DNA of 64,000 nt. It comes from an uncultured Bacteroides sp. GTDB lineage: Bacteria; Bacteroidota; Bacteroidia; Bacteroidales; Bacteroidaceae. Under the pieces are notes generated by a model that saw nothing but the letters and a program-made list of their open reading frames with translations, did not search any database and was not told the origin of the DNA. The number at the start of each line of letters is the position of its first letter. Position 1 is the first letter of the stretch. The position numbers and the translations under genes were made by a program. The stretch lies in the NCBI RefSeq assembly GCF_910578895.1, contig NZ_CAJTSC010000001.1, positions 109,116 to 173,115 of the forward strand, read 5' to 3'. This document shows positions 52,624 through 63,300 of the stretch, in pieces.

Positions 52624-53724
52624 ATGAGAAAGAGTTTTTACTTCTGTTTACTGCCGTTTCTGCTAATGGCACTGTGCCTAAGTTCGTGCGGCAAAACCGA
52701 GAAAAAGACAGAATACACCCATGTAATTCCCGCCAATGCCACAGAAGTAGCGGCAGTCGATTTAAAAAACATCGTCCACAAAGCCGGATTGAATGATGCG
52801 GACAACCAAGCTACTTTGCAGCGCCTGTTGGCACTGCTTCTTGAAAGCGGAAACACCAATTTGGAAAAAGAAGCGGAAACGCTGCTGGAAAACCCTGCCG
52901 AAAGCGGAATAGACTGGAACACCCCGGCCTACGTTTTCAAAGCCCCCACCCTGCACAACACTGCAATCAGCATGAAGATTGCCGACTTACATAAGTTTGA
53001 AACCATGCTCCAACTGTTCGTTCAGGAGCAATTATGTACCGCTCCGGCAAAAGCCAACGGTTACCGAAGTGTCGAAATAAAAGAAGCCGGAATACAGTTT
53101 TCCTACAACGACGGTACTCTGCTGGGAGTTTACGGCGGTAGTTCGGAACAGCTACAGAAACTGCAACCGGCAATCGCCGCCCTTATGCAACAGCCTGCCG
53201 ACAAGAGCATCCATGCCAATAAATACTTCACCCCGATGATGCAGCAAAAAGGAGACATACGCCTGTTGGCAACTCCCGACGCCCTGCCTATGGACGTCCG
53301 TGGCGTGCTGAACTGGCCGCATGGCACACAACTGCTGGGCTATGTCCTGTTCGAGAACGGGCGCATATACGCTACCCTGCAAAGCGCCGAATTCAAGGGG
53401 AAGACCAAAGAAAGCAACCAGCCTTTTCATCCTCAAAATTCGAGGGAGTTGCAGCAGGCTGTCATGAGCATGATGCACGGGGTGCCTTTCAATATCTCGC
53501 TCACCAGCGATGAATTGCTTACGCTGACCAACCTGCGTGTGCTTATGGAATACGCGCCGGACGAACCGGAAGTCAATATACTCTACCAACTGATTATGAA
53601 AATAGAGGAACTGAACCTGCGGGGAGACAATAACCGGACAAACTTTACAATCGTCCTGAACGAAAAGAATGAAAATGCCCTGAAACAGCTTGTCGGTTTC
53701 GGCAAGTCATTCGTGGGGTTGTGA
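52624..53724 (+). CDS. Lipoprotein resembling DUF4836
   Basis: 366 residues. Lipoprotein signal ending at L-S-S-C (Cys about 22). The mature start TEYTHVIPANATEVAAVDLKNIVHKAGL is the part most like DUF4836, a Bacteroidota family of unknown function; family members I recall are longer, so the C-terminal part may be reduced. The protein alternates helices and strands with no catalytic motif. It ends 23 bases before an ABC ATPase gene and may be the lipoprotein partner of that ATPase-permease pair. Confidence 0.7.
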   Translation: MRKSFYFCLLPFLLMALCLSSCGKTEKKTEYTHVIPANATEVAAVDLKNIVHKAGLNDADNQATLQRLLALLLESGNTNLEKEAETLLENPAESGIDWNTPAYVFKAPTLHNTAISMKIADLHKFETMLQLFVQEQLCTAPAKANGYRSVEIKEAGIQFSYNDGTLLGVYGGSSEQLQKLQPAIAALMQQPADKSIHANKYFTPMMQQKGDIRLLATPDALPMDVRGVLNWPHGTQLLGYVLFENGRIYATLQSAEFKGKTKESNQPFHPQNSRELQQAVMSMMHGVPFNISLTSDELLTLTNLRVLMEYAPDEPEVNILYQLIMKIEELNLRGDNNRTNFTIVLNEKNENALKQLVGFGKSFVGL

Positions 53725-53747
53725 TTGTAATCAGTAATTTATATATA

Positions 53748-54392
53748 ATGAACCACATTCATTTACAACAGACCTTACCTCAGGTATTTGCCAACCGTGA
53801 TACCATCTCCTCACAAATATGGCATCAGGACATCCTTTTCAGTAAAGGAAAACGGTATCTGATAGAAGCTGCCTCAGGCACCGGTAAGTCATCACTGTGC
53901 AGCTATATCTACGGATACCGCAACGACTATCAAGGTATCATCAATTTCGACGGACGAAACATCCGCTCACTCTCCGTCAACGAATGGACGGATATAAGAA
54001 AACATTCACTCAGCATTCTTTTTCAGGAATTGCGCATCTTCCCCGAACTGACGGTCCTCGAGAATATCTTATTGAAAAACCGCCTGACCGGTCATAAGAA
54101 GAAAAAAGAAATTCTTGCCTTTTTAGAGGCAATCGGCATTCCCGACAAAGTCAATGAAAAAACCGGCAAACTCTCTTTCGGGCAACAGCAACGTGTCGCT
54201 TTTATCCGAAGCCTTTGCCAACCGTTCGACTTTATCTTCCTGGACGAACCTGTCAGCCATCTTGATGAAGAAAACAGTCTCATCATGAGCCGCCTGCTTA
54301 TGGAAGAAGCCGACAAACAGGGCGCAGGCATCATTGTCACCTCCATCGGCAAGCATCTGGAATTGGAATATGACGAAACCTTACGGCTGTAG
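53748..54392 (+). CDS. ABC transporter ATPase with unusual core residues
   Basis: 214 residues from the ATG at 53748. The usual motifs can be placed but differ from consensus. Walker A reads E-A-A-S-G-T-G-K-S with Ala where the first Gly is normal. The Q-loop (LFQELRIFPELTV) and Walker B (FIFLDEP) are intact, and the signature reads L-S-F-G-Q-Q-Q. The H-loop position reads V-T-S-I-G instead of V-T-H-D, so the switch histidine is absent. It resembles LolD/MacB-type ATPases in length. The FtsX-like permease gene follows 143 bases later. It may be a slow or non-hydrolysing ATPase. Confidence 0.85.
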   Translation: MNHIHLQQTLPQVFANRDTISSQIWHQDILFSKGKRYLIEAASGTGKSSLCSYIYGYRNDYQGIINFDGRNIRSLSVNEWTDIRKHSLSILFQELRIFPELTVLENILLKNRLTGHKKKKEILAFLEAIGIPDKVNEKTGKLSFGQQQRVAFIRSLCQPFDFIFLDEPVSHLDEENSLIMSRLLMEEADKQGAGIIVTSIGKHLELEYDETLRL

Positions 54393-54407
54393 TTTTCAAC
54401 CGACAAC

Positions 54408-54535
54408 TGAAAATTGACAGCAGATAATTGATAGTTGAAAAATGAAAATTGACAGTTGAAAACAGAAAATCAAAGCCCAATAATTCAATACCCACAACCC
54501 ATCATTTAAAATTCATCATTCAAAATTCAAAATTA
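54408..54535. repeat. AT-rich intergenic repeats between the ATPase and permease genes
   Basis: TGAAAATTGACAG occurs at 54408-54420 and again at 54443-54455, 35 bp apart, with a related GATAGTTGAAAA word between. An AATTCA/ATTCAAAATTC-rich run follows to the permease ATG. The frame happens to stay open through the region, but its composition is unlike coding DNA. Confidence 0.55.
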
Positions 54536-55738
54536 ATGAACCGACTTGTCTGGAAACTTCTCCGTCAACATATCAGTGTAGGTCAACTGACCGGCTTCTT
54601 CTTCGCCAACCTCTTCGGCATGCTGATTGTACTGCTAAGCGTGCAGTTCTACCGTGATGTGCTTCCCATCTTCACACAGGGAGACAGCTTCATAAAAAAG
54701 AATTATATCATCGCCACCAAAAGAATCAGCACGCTCGGCAGCTTTACCGGAAGAAGCAACACCTTCTCCCCGAAAGAAATCGAAGAGATGAAAGAACAAT
54801 CCTTCACCGAAAGCGTGGGAGCCTTTACCCCTTCCTTATTTAAAGTATCCGCCGGATTAGCCATGCAGGAAACCGGCATACACCTTTCTACCGAAATGTT
54901 TTTCGAGTCGGTGCCTGACGAATACGTAGATGTCAACTTGGACAAATGGCATTTTGATGAGACCTCACAAACCATCCCTATCATCATTCCGCGCAATTAC
55001 CTCAACCTGTATAACTTCGGCTTTGCGCAAAGCCGAAGCCTGCCGAAACTCTCCGAAGGACTTATGGGGCTGATACAAATGGACATCACGTTGCGGGGTA
55101 ACGGACGCGTTGAACATTTAAAAGGGAAAATTGCAGGTTTCTCCAATCGTCTGAACACCATTCTTGTTCCCCAAGCGTTTATGGAGTGGGCGAACAGAAG
55201 TTTTGCTCCCGGCAAAGAAGCCCGCCCTTCCCGTCTCATCGTCGAAGTAAAGAACCCCACCGACACAGCTATCAGCGACTATTTCCAACGGCAACATTAC
55301 GAAACCGAAGGCGACAGCCTGGATGCCGGAAAGACGACTTATTTCCTGCGGCTCATCACCGGCATTGTCATGAGTGTAGGATTGTTTATCAGCATCTTAT
55401 CTTTCTATATCCTAATGTTAAGCATCTTCCTGCTGCTGCAAAAGAACACCACGAAATTGGAGAATCTGCTTCTAATCGGATACAGCCCGAACCAAGTAGC
55501 ACTCCCCTACAACATCCTGACAGTGGGGCTGAACCTGTCGGTACTGGTATTGTCTGCCAGCGGAATAGCATGGATGCGCAGCTACTACATGGAAATACTC
55601 GGCGCGCTCTTCCCGCAATTGGAGGCAGGGTCGTTACTGCCATGCCGGATAACGGGATGCGCGCTGTTCCTCGCAGTGTCCTTGCTGAATATCCTGATGA
55701 TACGCAGAAAAGTCACAAGCATCCGGAAGAAGAAATAA
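54536..55738 (+). CDS. FtsX-like ABC permease
   Basis: 400 residues from the ATG at 54536. The frame is open upstream to 54449 but only across repeats, and the chosen start gives a normal first membrane helix (LTGFFFANLFGMLIVLLSVQF). A periplasmic domain (about 55-255) follows, with SFTESVGAFTPSLFKVSAGLAM and PIIIPRNYLNLYNFGFAQSR, then three helices (about 275-395), the FtsX layout. Together with the ATPase and the DUF4836-like lipoprotein it may form a LolCDE- or MacB-like export system, but only one permease type is encoded here. Confidence 0.87.
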   Translation: MNRLVWKLLRQHISVGQLTGFFFANLFGMLIVLLSVQFYRDVLPIFTQGDSFIKKNYIIATKRISTLGSFTGRSNTFSPKEIEEMKEQSFTESVGAFTPSLFKVSAGLAMQETGIHLSTEMFFESVPDEYVDVNLDKWHFDETSQTIPIIIPRNYLNLYNFGFAQSRSLPKLSEGLMGLIQMDITLRGNGRVEHLKGKIAGFSNRLNTILVPQAFMEWANRSFAPGKEARPSRLIVEVKNPTDTAISDYFQRQHYETEGDSLDAGKTTYFLRLITGIVMSVGLFISILSFYILMLSIFLLLQKNTTKLENLLLIGYSPNQVALPYNILTVGLNLSVLVLSASGIAWMRSYYMEILGALFPQLEAGSLLPCRITGCALFLAVSLLNILMIRRKVTSIRKKK

Positions 55739-55823
55739 ACACGTACATACCGGTTCTCGTATCAGTTCATAGCAACGAGCGGTTGCCTTACCGCATAGGG
55801 TAATTTGCACATATAGACAAACA

Positions 55824-58800
55824 TCACCTATGCTGATTCATATACTCCTTCGGTGACATTCCGTATTTCTCACGGAAAGAACTGGAGAAATGAGACAGGT
55901 TGGTGTATCCCGTGGCATAAGCAATCTCCGAGACAGTGAGTTTCTGGTCTTGCGCCAGCAAAGCAGCCGCCTGCTGCAAACGGATATTCTTAATGAAATC
56001 ACGCGTAGAAAGATTGGTCAGTTCCTTCAATTTACGATGCACATGCACACGGCTTAACCCTACTTCGGAAGCAAGCATCTCAACATTCAGCGCAGGGTCG
56101 TCCAGATGTTCATTCACCACCTTCATGATTTTACCCATCAATATCTCGTCATTGGATTTCATGGTGATTTTTTCCATCTTATCCTCTTGCTGTTGCGCTC
56201 CGCTGAATTTGTTGCGCAGCAGCCTGCGGTTGGCAATCAGGTTGGCAACGGTCTTTTTCAGCAACTCCGTATTGAAGGGCTTCACCATATAGGCATCAGC
56301 ACCGGTCTCCATTCCTTCCAAAGTGTCTTCCGGCTTGGATTTCGCCGTTAACAATATGACAGGTATATGATTCACATTGGTATTCTGCTTTATCTTACGG
56401 CACAGTGTCAGCCCGTCCATCTCGGGCATCATGACATCCGAAATAATCAAATCGGGAGCGTCACGCAAAACCAAATCATAGGCTTCTTTTCCATTGTTGC
56501 AAGTCTCGACTTTGTAGTCGTCCGCCAGTTCCGATTTCAGGTAGGTTTTGATTTCGACCTCATCCTCCACCACCAATACCCGGTAATGCGTCTTCGCTTT
56601 AACTCCGGCTTCGGGCTCTTCCCCTTCTTCCATCAACGCTTCTTCCAGTTTTGCCAACACAGGTTTGTCAACAGTGTGGAACATGGAAGTGTTTGCATCT
56701 ACAGTCTCCAGCTCGTCGGTACGCAAATGTGCCGAACCTAACGGTATGCGTATGACGAAACGGCTGCCGGAAACATCCTCTCTGTTTTCTGCAAAAATCA
56801 CCCCATGATGCAATTGTACCAATGAACGGGACAGGTGCAAGCCGATGCCTGTACCGAAGTTGGATTTCGTCACATCATTGTCTATCTGATAAAAGCGTTC
56901 GAAAATACGTTCTATCTTATTACGGTCGATGCCAATGCCGCTGTCTGTTATCACAATCTCAAAATATTCGCGTAACGCATCCCGGCGCGTCATATCCTGA
57001 CCTGTAGTCAGGCTGACCTGCACCTCACCTCCATCCGGAGTATACTTAAAGGCATTGGAAAGAATGTTCAACAGCACTTTATCGAAGTTATTCAAATCTA
57101 TCCACACTTTCAGTTGAGGCATCTTGTGTTCAAAGACGAAACGGATATTCTTTTTATGCGCCATATACTCGAATGTCTGCATCAAGTCATCAATGAATCC
57201 TACCATATCCGTTTCGCGGAATTTCATGAACATCTGTCCCTTATCCAGCTTACGTATATCCATCAACTGGTTAATCAGGCGCAGGATGCGTTGTGCGTTA
57301 CGATAAATCATCAGATAGGTCTTATGCAACTCGCCATCTTTTTTATCCGCCAGCAGTTTCTCCAGCGGGTTGATGATAAGCGTCATGGGGGTACGTATTT
57401 CGTGGGATATATTGATGAAGAACTGCAACTTCGCTTCATTCAGTTGCTCGGCATGTTCCCGTTTCATGATTTCACGACGGTGGCGCATGCGCGACACGAT
57501 ATAATTGACGATGCCCCATACCAGCAACCCTGCCAAAACGGCGTAAATGCAATATGCCCACCAAGTCTGATGCCAAGGAGGAGTAATCAGGATTTTCACC
57601 GTACGCGTTTCCGAATAATTGCCATAATTGAGGGCACGCACCTGAAACGTGTATCGACCGGGCGGCAGATTGTTGTAAGTCACACGATTCACACCCGGTT
57701 CGGTACTAAGCCATTGAGAACTTAACTCGTTAATCTTATACTGATAAGAGATTTGCCCGGGATTATTGTACTGCAATGTGGAAAAAACGATACTGAATGT
57801 ATTGTCCTCGTGCGACAACCGAAACAGTTCGGCATCCTGTACCGATGTATGGATGATGGGGTCTCCGCCCGAAAGGCTGTTCTTATGTATCGGCTGATTA
57901 AATACGTAAAAGTCCGTAATCCATACATTGGTTTCTTTGGAAACGTTTCCGATTCTTTCCGGAGAAAAACATGTGATACCGTTGATGCCGCCGAAATAGA
58001 TTTTTCCTTGCTTGTCTTTATAAAAAGCCCCGTGGGTAAATTCGGTGCCCTGCAATCCGTCTCCCGAATAGTAATTGACAAAACGGTTATTCTTCACATC
58101 ATACCTGCTGATTCCCATATAGGTACTGATCCATATATCGTGACGGAAATCCTCACAAAGACCGCAAATAACGTTATTGGGCAACCCGTCTGCCGTTGTA
58201 AATCTTTTAAGTTCCCCCGTCTTTTTGTTGAAACAATAAAGTCCGTCCGTAGTACCTGCCCAAATATTACCGGAATAATCCTCTTGAATGGCATAACCCA
58301 CGCAACCGGAAATCAACGTATTCACCTGCCGGTAGTTTATGAAACTCCCTCTCAGAGGGTCGAAACAGCTTATCCCTTTATAATGTCCCAACCAGACAAG
58401 TCCTTCGCTGTCGCAGAATATATAGTTTATCCAATCGTTGGCAAGTTCATTTCTTCTTAAATCGCCCGTTTCATCTTTAGAAGATTCGTAATGTCTCAAG
58501 TTGCCGGTCTGTAAGTTATACTGATAAAAGCCGGAACCCAATGTCCCGATATACAGGTTTTTCTGTTTATCTTCGGCAATAGAAAGTATCTTTTCATTGT
58601 CGACAGGCAGGGAGTAGTCACACTCTCCGGTCTTGCGGTTCAATTTTGCCACGCCTCGTGTATAGGAGCCAAGCCATAGGTTCTTTTCCGAATCCTCGTA
58701 GACGCACATGATCGTATTGGCAACGGAACGAGCGGAACTTCCCGGCTGATAATGCCTTAACCTCTTTCCCTCCGCGTTCAGTTCGTATATACCCTCATTA

Positions 58801-59909
58801 TCAGCACCTACCCACAGGTGTTGGTTGCTATCCTGAAAGATAGACATAACACATCCCTGCCCTATAGGATTATAATAGATAGATTTACTGCCATAATATT
58901 CAAAAGGATTGCTATGTTTCGGAATCAGGACAAGTCCTTTTTGAAACAACCCCAACCATAGATTTTTATCCTTATCTTCTAAAATCGTATGTATCTTTCC
59001 TTCCGAGAAGTCTATCGGAGCAGCGTTGATGATATAATCCTCCAACTGCTTCTTTACAGGATTGTACATTTTCAATCCCTGCCCGTCGGTACCTACCAGC
59101 AGTTGCCCGTCTACCAACGACATGCAATAAACGGAAAGCGCACTGTTTCCCGTATAAGGAACAGGAGTAAAGCTGTTGTCTTTCCTATTATAACATGACA
59201 GCCCCCTCTTTTGCGTCCCGACAAACAGATTACCCTGCTTGTCTTCTATAATGGCGGCTATATTATTATCATTGAGCACCGGAGATTTGAATACACGCAC
59301 CTCTTTCGTAGCAGGCATGTAACAAATCAATCCGTTTCCGTAAGTTCCTATCCAGATGTTATAATAGGAATCTTCATAAAAACAAGACTGAAAATTATAG
59401 TTAGATTGCTTTAAAAGGTTATCCACGGATACAGCCTGTTTCTGCTCTTCGTCCAAACGGAACATACCTTGCCCGGTAGTAGTCATCCATATTTCTCCGT
59501 TATGCAACTCCAGCATCTGTGTCACATGTGGAAAAACCCGCTTACCGGCACGTATCATAGGAATTTCGGAGAAAGTGTTTGTCTCACGGTCATATTTCAT
59601 CAGCCCGTCGATACATCCCACCAACAAATCATTCCCACTATCCTCGAACAAGGCGCGCACATAGTTATTCCGGATTGAGGAGGAGTCTGCGGAGACATGC
59701 CGGTAATCGGCAAAGCGCAAACCGTCAAATCTGTTTAAACCATATTCCGTCGCTATCCATATATAGCCTTGCTTATCCAAAAACATTTGATTAATCAAGC
59801 TACTGGACAAGCCGGCATCCGTTGTATATACTTTTCCGATTTGGGCACTGATATTCTGAACAACGCAGCACAAACATACTACAAGTATCTTCCAAACGCA
59901 TCTTTTCAT
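55824..59909 (-). CDS. Hybrid two-component regulator (HTCS) for a polysaccharide locus
   Basis: 1361 residues. Order: signal peptide, many periplasmic beta-propeller repeats (Reg_prop, such as GYIWIATEYGLNRFDGL and NLWLGSYTRGVAKLNRKTGE, about 25-690), a Y_Y_Y domain (about 700-775), a membrane span near 790, HisKA with the phospho-acceptor in NISHEIRTPM (about 835), HATPase_c, a receiver with D in IISDVMMPEMDG (about 1158), and an AraC-type HTH at about 1260-1361. It should sense a glycan fragment directly in the periplasm and activate the adjacent susC operon. The divergent 435-base gap carries three direct repeats that suit the AraC domain. Confidence 0.97.
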   Translation of the reverse strand: MKRCVWKILVVCLCCVVQNISAQIGKVYTTDAGLSSSLINQMFLDKQGYIWIATEYGLNRFDGLRFADYRHVSADSSSIRNNYVRALFEDSGNDLLVGCIDGLMKYDRETNTFSEIPMIRAGKRVFPHVTQMLELHNGEIWMTTTGQGMFRLDEEQKQAVSVDNLLKQSNYNFQSCFYEDSYYNIWIGTYGNGLICYMPATKEVRVFKSPVLNDNNIAAIIEDKQGNLFVGTQKRGLSCYNRKDNSFTPVPYTGNSALSVYCMSLVDGQLLVGTDGQGLKMYNPVKKQLEDYIINAAPIDFSEGKIHTILEDKDKNLWLGLFQKGLVLIPKHSNPFEYYGSKSIYYNPIGQGCVMSIFQDSNQHLWVGADNEGIYELNAEGKRLRHYQPGSSARSVANTIMCVYEDSEKNLWLGSYTRGVAKLNRKTGECDYSLPVDNEKILSIAEDKQKNLYIGTLGSGFYQYNLQTGNLRHYESSKDETGDLRRNELANDWINYIFCDSEGLVWLGHYKGISCFDPLRGSFINYRQVNTLISGCVGYAIQEDYSGNIWAGTTDGLYCFNKKTGELKRFTTADGLPNNVICGLCEDFRHDIWISTYMGISRYDVKNNRFVNYYSGDGLQGTEFTHGAFYKDKQGKIYFGGINGITCFSPERIGNVSKETNVWITDFYVFNQPIHKNSLSGGDPIIHTSVQDAELFRLSHEDNTFSIVFSTLQYNNPGQISYQYKINELSSQWLSTEPGVNRVTYNNLPPGRYTFQVRALNYGNYSETRTVKILITPPWHQTWWAYCIYAVLAGLLVWGIVNYIVSRMRHRREIMKREHAEQLNEAKLQFFINISHEIRTPMTLIINPLEKLLADKKDGELHKTYLMIYRNAQRILRLINQLMDIRKLDKGQMFMKFRETDMVGFIDDLMQTFEYMAHKKNIRFVFEHKMPQLKVWIDLNNFDKVLLNILSNAFKYTPDGGEVQVSLTTGQDMTRRDALREYFEIVITDSGIGIDRNKIERIFERFYQIDNDVTKSNFGTGIGLHLSRSLVQLHHGVIFAENREDVSGSRFVIRIPLGSAHLRTDELETVDANTSMFHTVDKPVLAKLEEALMEEGEEPEAGVKAKTHYRVLVVEDEVEIKTYLKSELADDYKVETCNNGKEAYDLVLRDAPDLIISDVMMPEMDGLTLCRKIKQNTNVNHIPVILLTAKSKPEDTLEGMETGADAYMVKPFNTELLKKTVANLIANRRLLRNKFSGAQQQEDKMEKITMKSNDEILMGKIMKVVNEHLDDPALNVEMLASEVGLSRVHVHRKLKELTNLSTRDFIKNIRLQQAAALLAQDQKLTVSEIAYATGYTNLSHFSSSFREKYGMSPKEYMNQHR

Positions 59910-59942
59910 AGTCTTTCTTCTTAGTTAGATACAAAAGTTTGA

Positions 59943-59950
59943 CAAAGATA
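59943..59950 (-). promoter_or_regulatory. -7 box of the HTCS gene
   Basis: Minus-strand TATCTTTG, perfect TAnnTTTG match, 34 bases before the HTCS ATG. No -33 element is seen. Confidence 0.5.
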
Positions 59951-60075
59951 AGCAAAAAGATAAATATGCCACTTTTGTGATAGAAAAAACTTCATCTATC
60001 CGGCAAAGGCAAGAAGAACCGATTTTAAACGTTTTTTATAATATCAGACGCCATTTACCGCCTCCTTCCCGGTCA

Positions 60076-60124
60076 ATGTAACATATACAAAAAAGAATGT
60101 AACATAATTAAAAACCCATGTAAC
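60076..60124 (+). promoter_or_regulatory. Three ATGTAAC direct repeats in 21-bp steps
   Basis: ATGTAAC begins at 60076, 60097 and 60118, exactly 21 bp apart; the first two are part of the identical 11-mer AATGTAACATA. Two helical turns between same-facing half-sites suit an AraC-type activator. The last repeat is 59 bases before the TA of the susC -7 box. Confidence 0.7.
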
Positions 60125-60176
60125 GTTATAAAAAATATAAGTATCATCTATATACTACTAAATCAAGCATACCCAG

Positions 60177-60184
60177 TATCTTTG
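60177..60184 (+). promoter_or_regulatory. -7 box of the susC operon
   Basis: TATCTTTG matches TAnnTTTG, with no -33 element at the expected place, as is common for activator-dependent susC promoters. The leader to the ATG is about 155 bases. Confidence 0.6.
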
Positions 60185-60345
60185 TCCCTGTCGAGAAAAT
60201 GAGAGCACATCCCCTTTTCTTCGTTTTTCATTGTAGAAAATAAAATGAATGTCCAACCTTAAAAAAACAGTAGTATGAAAACCTGAAACCAGAATGACAC
60301 CACGCTTTTATTTAACATTTTTATTCAATTAAAACCTTGTTTTTT

Positions 60346-63300
60346 ATGAAACGCACAACTTATTATTTTAGGCCCTTGGGGCTATTATTGTTACTTTGCC
60401 TGATACCTCTGTGGAGTATTGCCCAGAATATCACAGTAAAAGGTATTGTGAAAGATAATTCAGGCGAACCGGTTATCGGTGCCAATGTAACAGAAAAAGG
60501 AACGACCAACGGTATGATTACCGATTTGGATGGAAAGTTCTCGTTAACAGTACAGAAAAACGCCACCATGGTAATTTCTTATATCGGATATATAACCCAA
60601 GAAATTGCCGTTAAAGGAAATGCAAATCTCAACATTACATTAAAGGAAGACTCCAAAGCATTGGAAGAAGTAGTGGTTATCGGTTACGGTACGGCAAGAA
60701 AATCGGACGTAACAGGTTCTATCGCATCAGTGGGAGGCGACAAACTGCGTGAAATCCCGGCAACGAACATCACATACGCTTTGCAAAACCGTATTGCCGG
60801 TGTGGATATGGCACAGACTTCTTCACAACCGGGTGCCAGCATGCAAATCCGTATCCGCGGTACCCGTTCTCTGACGGCTTCCAACGACCCGTTAGTAGTA
60901 TTGGATGGGATTCCTTTCATGGGAAATCTTTCCGATATCAACCCCGGTGACATCAAAAGCATGGACATCCTGAAAGATGCTTCCTCTACAGCCATTTACG
61001 GTTCGCGCGGTGCCAACGGTGTTATCATCATCACCACCAATAAAGGAGCACAAGGCACACCTGCCAAATTTACCTATAACGGTTACGTAGGTGCCAAAAC
61101 CGTATTCTCCAAATACCCGATGATGGACGGAAAGAAGTTTGCCGAAATGCGTAAATATGCCGGCAAATTTGAAAACTCTCCCGACGAGTCGGATGATGTC
61201 AATACAGACTGGCAAGACCTGATGTACCAAACCGGTATGGTGACCAGCCATGACGTAAGCGTAGCCGGTGGCACAAACAACGGCAACTACAGTTTTGGTG
61301 CAGCTTATTATAAAGACCAGGGCGTAGTTCCTACCCAGAACTACACACGCTATTCATTGCGTGGTTCATTTGACCAGGGTGTAGGTAAATACTTCCGTTT
61401 CGGATTAACTACAAACACCAACTATAACGTAACAAAAGGTCAAAACATCGGGCTGTATAACACATTGGCTACTTCTCCGATTGCAAATCCATACAACGAA
61501 GACGGAAGCCTAAAGAGAACGGTGAAGCTGAACAGCCAGGACGAACACTTTGTGATGACACGCGATGTTGTAGAAAGTCTGGAAGATACATGGCTGAACG
61601 AACAAAAAGGTTTCGGTACTTATAACAATCTTTTTGCCGAAGTACAATGCCCGTGGGTCAAGGGGTTGAAATATCGTGTGAATTTAGGTTTGAACTACCG
61701 TTCTACCAAAGGTGGAACATTCACGGGAGAAGGCGTAAACAGTACGACAATCGACACTCCGTCCACTGCCTCTTTAACGCACACCGAAACGACCAACTGG
61801 GCGATAGAAAACATGATAACCTATGACCGCACATTCGGCAAACATCAGTTGAATGTAATAGGTATGTATTCTGCCGAAGAAACTGTCTACACAAAATCCG
61901 ACATCGCCGCACGTGATATCCCTGCCGAATATTTGCAGTATTACAATTTAGGACGCGCAGAAAGCACCATCACTGTCAATCCGAACAATTGGGATTACCA
62001 AAAGAGCGGTTTGATGTCCTACATGGGACGTGTCATGTATACATACGATAACCGTTATATGTTCATGGCAACCGTACGTTCCGATGCCTCCTCACGTTTG
62101 GCAAAAGGACATCAATGGCACACTTATCCTGCCGTATCCGCAGGTTGGAACATCGGTCAGGAATCATTCATGGATGACATCGAATGGCTGGATATCCTGA
62201 AAGTACGCGTAGGTTACGGACAGACATCCAATCAGGCAGTAAACCCGTATTCTACTTGGGGTAAATTGTCCACCCGTCCCTACAACTTCGGTCCTACCGG
62301 TTATGCCACCGGATATTATGTTTCGGCATTACCCAACTATGAGTTAGGTTGGGAATACTCTTCCACATGGAACTTCGGTCTTGACTTTACATTATTCGGC
62401 GGTCGCCTGTCCGGTACGGTAGAGTACTACACACAAAAGACATCCGACTTGCTGCAAAATGTCAACCTTCCTTCAACATCCGGTGTAAGCAGTTACATGG
62501 GTAACGTAGGAAAGACAGAGAACAAAGGTTTCGAGTTGACATTGAACGGAACAATCCTCGACAACCATAACGGTTGGACTTGGGATGCCAGCATCAACCT
62601 CGCCGCTAATCGCAACAAGCTGACGGAACTTGCTTCGGGAGCAGAACGCGATGAAGCAAACAGCTGGTTCGTAAATCATCCTATCGATGCAATCTACGAC
62701 TATGAGAAGATAGGTTTGTGGCAAGAAGGCGATCCCTATCTTAACATACTGGAACCGGGTGGAAACGTAGGTATGATTAAAGTAAAATATACCGGTGAAT
62801 ACAACGAAGACGGTACGCCTGTACGTGCAATCGGTCCGGACGACCGCCAAATCATCAGCTTAGAGCCTAAGTTTACAGGTGGTTTCAGCACCCGCGTAGC
62901 ATACAAAGGTTTCGACCTGAACATCATTACCGCATTCAGATATGGTGGCAAGCTGATTAGTACGTTGCATCACGCCGGCGGTTATCTGAATATGTTGACA
63001 GGTCGTCGCGGAAACGTAGATGTAGACTACTGGACAGAAGAGAACACCGATGCCAAGTATCCGAAACCGGGTGGTATCCAGAGCGGTGACAACCCGAAAT
63101 ACGGTAGCACTTTGGGTCTCTTTAACGCTTCCTACTGGAAAGTCCGCAACATCTCTTTAGGATATAATTTCGACAAACATGCCTGGCTGAAAAACTTCGG
63201 TATCCAAAGTTTGCGCGCTTACGTGACAATACAGAATCCGTTCGTTATCTGCTCTCCTTTCCACAAGGAAACAGGTCTGGATCCGGAAACCAACTCTTAT

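Larger units (their letters stand above)
59910..60345. other. 436-base divergent control region of the polysaccharide locus
   Basis: No gene is supported. It contains the HTCS -7 box (59943-59950, minus), three ATGTAAC direct repeats (60076-60124) and the susC -7 box (60177-60184). The long 160-base susC leader is A/T-rich. Confidence 0.7.

Noticed and set aside
55739..55823. Terminator between the FtsX permease and HTCS genes
   Set aside because: Only weak dyads (such as TTACC/GGTAA) are present, with no T tract, so I did not list it.
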